This document shows, one piece after another, positions 47,905-50,342 of a DNA stretch of 50,342 nt. This stretch comes from Calidithermus roseus (GTDB lineage: Bacteria > Deinococcota > Deinococci > Deinococcales > Thermaceae), in contig NZ_QWLA01000017.1 in NCBI RefSeq assembly GCF_003574095.1, forward strand, positions 1-50,342, given 5' to 3'. A model generated the notes under the pieces. That model ran no database searches. It was not told the origin of the DNA and saw nothing but the letters and a program-made list of their open reading frames with translations. The position numbers and the translations under genes were made by a program. Each line of letters opens with the position of its first letter. The stretch's first letter is position 1.

Positions 47905-49014
47905 CTATCGCCGCTCGCGGCGTCGGTCCATGATGTGAATGTCGACGTCGTGGGTCAGGTGGATGAGCCGCTGGATGATCGAAAGCCGCAAAAAATCGCG
48001 CCAGGTGGGGTTGGAGTTTTCGCCCAGGACGAGCTGGGTGATGCCATGCTCCTTGGCAAACTCCGCCAGCGCCCGGGCGACGTCGCGACCCTCGAGGCTG
48101 TGAAAGTGGCCCTCGAGGCCCTCGGTGATGATGCGGTGGCCGTCCAATACTCGCTCCTCCTCGCGGGAGAGACGACGGTTCCTCACATGCACCACGTGCA
48201 GCTCGCCCCGCATCCGCCTGGCCATGCGGGCGCCGCGGCGGATGAGCAAGACGTCTTTGGAACTTGGAGTCACCGCCACGGCGATGCGCTCCTTGATGGC
48301 CGGGGAGTCTTCCCCTGCCGAGGCATCCTCCTCGACCTTATCCGCCACACTGCGCAGGGCCAGCTCACGCAACACGGCCAGGTTCTCCGCAGTAAAGAAG
48401 TTGGCCAGGGCCTGCTCGATCTTGGTCTTGGGATAGATCTTGCCCGCCCGGAGCCGCTCTTGCAGAATCTCAGGGGTCACGTCCACCAGGATCACCTCAT
48501 CGGCCTCCAGAAGCACCCGGTCGGGTACGCGCTCTTTAACCTGCACCCCGGTGAGGCGGGCTACCAGGTCGTTGAGCGACTCGAGGTGCTGGATGTTCAT
48601 AGTAGAGATCACGCTGATTCCCGTTGAAAGCAGCTCCTCCACGTCCTGGTAGCGCTTGGCATTCTTGGAGCCGGGGGCGTTGGTGTGAGCCAGTTCGTCC
48701 ACCAACACCAACGCCGGGCGGCGCTCGAGCAGCCCCTCCAGGTCCATTTCTGGGAGGGTCACCCCTTTGTACTCCAGCTGCTTGCGGGGAAAGATGGGCA
48801 GCCCCTCGCCCATCCGGGCGGTATCAGCGCGCCCGTGGGTCTCAAGGTAGCCCACCACCGCATCCACTCCTGCCTCGAGTCGCTCCCGTATCTCCTGCAG
48901 GGCCCGGTAGGTCTTGCCCACCCCGGCGGCGGCCCCCACGTAGATCTTGTGGCGGCCTCTCCCGCTCTTCAGGATGGCCTCGAGCAGCTGCTGAGGGTCG
49001 GGCAGCGCTTCCAC
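47905..49014 (-). CDS. kdpD: Stand-alone KdpD N-terminal (KdpD + USP) protein
   Basis: About 370 residues, matching only the cytosolic N-terminal part of sensor KdpD: Walker A GAAAGVGKTYRAL (about residues 26-38), Walker B LVLVDELAHTNAPG (about 100-113), then a universal-stress-protein-like domain (about 230-370). No membrane helices or kinase domain. Such short forms occur in other Deinococcus-Thermus bacteria and may sense K+ or c-di-AMP state. GTG 49012-49014 is the likely start (VEALPDPQQLLEAIL); the longer frame from 49047 uses IS-derived codons. An IS5-type element begins only about 9 bases upstream, so the native promoter has been displaced. Confidence 0.82.
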   Translation of the reverse strand: MEALPDPQQLLEAILKSGRGRHKIYVGAAAGVGKTYRALQEIRERLEAGVDAVVGYLETHGRADTARMGEGLPIFPRKQLEYKGVTLPEMDLEGLLERRPALVLVDELAHTNAPGSKNAKRYQDVEELLSTGISVISTMNIQHLESLNDLVARLTGVQVKERVPDRVLLEADEVILVDVTPEILQERLRAGKIYPKTKIEQALANFFTAENLAVLRELALRSVADKVEEDASAGEDSPAIKERIAVAVTPSSKDVLLIRRGARMARRMRGELHVVHVRNRRLSREEERVLDGHRIITEGLEGHFHSLEGRDVARALAEFAKEHGITQLVLGENSNPTWRDFLRLSIIQRLIHLTHDVDIHIMDRRRERR

Positions 49015-49022
49015 AAACCTTA

Positions 49023-49881
49023 GAGTGTGTCTGAATAGCGGCCTCACACGATTTTAGCCAGGCGAGCGAGCATGATGCGGGTCATGCAGGCGTAGATGAT
49101 GGCCTCGGTAGTGCGGGCAAAGCGTTCGAAATCACGGGTGAGCCGGCGGAAGCCAGTGAGCCAAGCAAAGGTGCGTTCAATCACCCAGCGCCGTGGAGCG
49201 GGCACAAAGCCGGGTTCCCCAGGTTTGCCCAGACCTTTGGAGACCTCGACCTCCAGGGGGAGGTTTGCAGCCACCCAGTCAATGAAGCTACCCCTGAAGC
49301 CCTGAGCTACCCAGAGTTTGAGCAGGGTGGGGAAGTCCGGGAAGGCCTCTTGGAGCAGCTGGATTCCCCCAGCCCCCTCGTGTGTATCGGCTTTGAGTAC
49401 TTTGGCTTTGAGCACCAGCCCCAGGGTGTCGGTGAGGATGAAACGTTTGCGTCCCTTGACCCCCTTGTGTCCATCAAACCCGCATTCCCCACCCTGACGA
49501 CCGGTCTTGGCACTCTGGCTATCTACGATCCCGGCAGTGGGCTCGGGGTGTCTCCCGGAGGCCACCCTTACCTGCGCCCGGAGGCTCCCGTTGATCCGCT
49601 CCCAGGTTCCATCCAAACTCCACACCCTGAAGTAGTGGTAGGCGGTCTGCCAGGGCACGTGGTCGGAGGGCATCAACCGCCAGGCACAGCCTCCTCTGAG
49701 CACGTAGAAAATAGCGTTCAAGATCAGGTGCCAATCCCACTTGCGTCTGGGATGAGGCTTCAGTTCGGGCAGCAGGGGCTTCAACAGCTCGTATTCCTTT
49801 GTGCTAAGATCGCTGGGGTAGTTGGTCATAGCAAACACCAAACTACCCCTTTTTCCCTTGATAACCTATTCAGACATGCTC
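49023..49881. mobile_element. IS5-family insertion sequence, about 0.86 kb
   Basis: Terminal inverted repeats are GAGTGTGTCTGAATAG (49023-49038) and, reversed, GAGCATGTCTGAATAG (49866-49881), differing at two bases. They enclose one intact transposase gene. I could not fix a target duplication with certainty (TTA/TAG on the left, TAG on the right). It sits immediately before the KdpD-like gene on one side and against a second IS relic on the other. Confidence 0.8.
49044..49829 (-). CDS. IS5-family transposase
   Basis: A 261-residue DDE transposase. N-terminal part: YPSDLSTKEYELLKPLLPEL and FYVLRGGCAWRLMPSDHVPW are typical of the IS5/IS1031 group. Catalytic region: first Asp in GIVDSQSAKTGRQGG, then KGRKRFILTDTLG, and the glutamate in PRRWVIERTFAWLTGFRRLT. 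The open frame is full length and uninterrupted, so it is probably active. It starts at ATG 49827-49829. It is oriented toward the KdpD-like gene, so read-through could express that gene. Confidence 0.88.
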   Translation of the reverse strand: MTNYPSDLSTKEYELLKPLLPELKPHPRRKWDWHLILNAIFYVLRGGCAWRLMPSDHVPWQTAYHYFRVWSLDGTWERINGSLRAQVRVASGRHPEPTAGIVDSQSAKTGRQGGECGFDGHKGVKGRKRFILTDTLGLVLKAKVLKADTHEGAGGIQLLQEAFPDFPTLLKLWVAQGFRGSFIDWVAANLPLEVEVSKGLGKPGEPGFVPAPRRWVIERTFAWLTGFRRLTRDFERFARTTEAIIYACMTRIMLARLAKIV

Positions 49882-50236
49882 TAGGAAGCCAAACGTAAAC
49901 CATCAAGGACTTTCGGCAGGAGCAGAATCGAGAAGGCCAGCCAGTGGAAGCCCTTGAGGGTGTCGGCCAGGCGCTCGTAATCCCGTGAAAGACGGCGGAA
50001 GCGCGCCATCCAGGCGGGCCAAGCAGACGGGCCTCCAAGCTTGGAGGCCCGCTTGTCTGCGCAAACTCCGCTCGACGACCCACCGCCTGGGCAGCAGAAC
50101 AAAGCCCTTTTTGGCCTCTTCAAGCTTGACTACGCACAGCTCGATGCCTTCCCCGGCGGCGGCCTGCTCGGCTTGCAGGCCGGTGTAGCCCTGGTCCACA
50201 AAGGCGACCTCAACCTGCTCTGTTGCAAAGTTCCCA
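49881..50236 (-). pseudogene. Second IS5-type transposase, C-terminal relic interrupted by a palindrome
   Basis: Reads [40 protein letters not shown] and ERS, then a 46-bp palindromic insertion (50017-50062) shifts the frame. The sequence resumes as [20 protein letters not shown] and [15 protein letters not shown]. This is the catalytic C-terminal half of a different IS5-group transposase. The N-terminal half is replaced near 50230 by unrelated DNA. Dead. Confidence 0.75.
50017..50062. repeat. Palindromic ~46-bp insertion inside the transposase relic
   Basis: The centre GGGCCTCCAAGCTTGGAGGC continues to a near-complete inverted repeat, with outer arms GCAGAC/GTCTGC offset by a 4-base bulge. 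Removing these 46 bases restores the transposase reading frame ([13 protein letters not shown]-type). It is therefore a mobile or slipped palindrome, not part of the IS. Confidence 0.7.
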
Positions 50237-50252
50237 TAATGTAGCGAGATGA

Positions 50253-50342
50253 CTAACGGTAGGCGTTGTAGACCAACGCCTTGACCCGGCACTCCCGCAT
50301 CTGCAGGCGGAGTTTGCGAGAACGCACCCCCTCACCGAACTT
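50253..50342 (-). CDS. C-terminal end of an unidentified gene (runs off the window)
   Basis: The last 29 codons of a minus-strand gene: [20 protein letters not shown] then KALVYNAYR and TAG at 50253-50255. Codon use is normal for this genome. Too short to assign. The intervening bases (50215-50235) contain CTGCTCTGTTGCAAAGTTCC, which recalls an IS6-type inverted repeat end, so a further element may be involved. Confidence 0.4.
   Translation of the reverse strand, partial: KFGEGVRSRKLRLQMRECRVKALVYNAYR

Noticed and set aside
49020-49884. A defined target-site duplication for the IS5-type element
   Set aside because: The candidate triplets TTA/TAG on the left and TAG on the right do not line up with identical terminal repeat boundaries.

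Overview
The window looks like chromosomal DNA of a Thermales bacterium, closer in flavour to Meiothermus and its relatives than to Thermus. It is GC-rich, CTCGAG recurs through the genes, and many genes have a TANNNT -10 box 5-7 bases before the start codon (leaderless mRNAs). The families present (two-domain nucleoside-type ABC ATPase, DUF151 nuclease, separate-subunit methylmalonyl-CoA mutase, stand-alone KdpD N-domain, SBP-less fused ABC permease) fit that group. This assignment is inference from style and gene content; no database was searched.

Positions 1-16225 are mostly housekeeping. They hold a truncated nucleoside/sugar-type ABC permease with its ATPase, SpoIID-like protein, recO, a bifunctional nuclease and two tandem phosphoribosyltransferase paralogues. 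Then come an esterase, a thioesterase, methylmalonyl-CoA mutase, DoxX, a phosphoesterase, a HIT protein, a HEPN-MNT pair, mtaB, a threonine dehydratase and an M28 peptidase.

Positions 16185-31100 are a defence island, almost all on the minus strand. Read 5'->3' it begins with a 1720-residue helicase carrying DUF1998 and a C-terminal nuclease-like domain. An SNF2-type helicase and a 1346-residue Eco57I-like adenine methylase follow, a set that resembles class 1 DISARM with drmA and drmB fused. A DUF433/DUF5615 toxin-antitoxin pair sits on the opposite strand between helicase and methylase. Fourteen bases after the methylase stop, under its own TTGACA-N17-TAACCT promoter with a palindromic operator, lies higB-higA plus a third gene. 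That third gene joins a helix-turn-helix to a SecB-like chaperone fold, making a toxin-antitoxin-chaperone (TAC) module. Small unknown genes and a frameshifted relic follow.

Positions 31213-36000 are scarred by mobile DNA: a truncated, frameshifted IS256-type transposase, an orphan gene fragment, and an IS200/IS605 relic in which the N-terminal halves of both tnpA and tnpB are gone, next to a perfect 46-bp palindrome. A polysaccharide deacetylase and a NagX-like membrane acyltransferase lie between.

Positions 36128-47863 hold an ApbE-DUF2271-PepSY flavin redox operon, a two-component system fused in operon to a transglutaminase-like exported protein, a PIG-L deacetylase, a GNAT acetyltransferase with DUF421 protein, ComEA-like, TatA, and a twin-permease ABC importer. 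The right end has a KdpD N-terminal protein whose 5' flank was hit by an IS5-type element. Beyond it is a second IS5-type relic, itself interrupted by a ~46-bp palindromic insertion.
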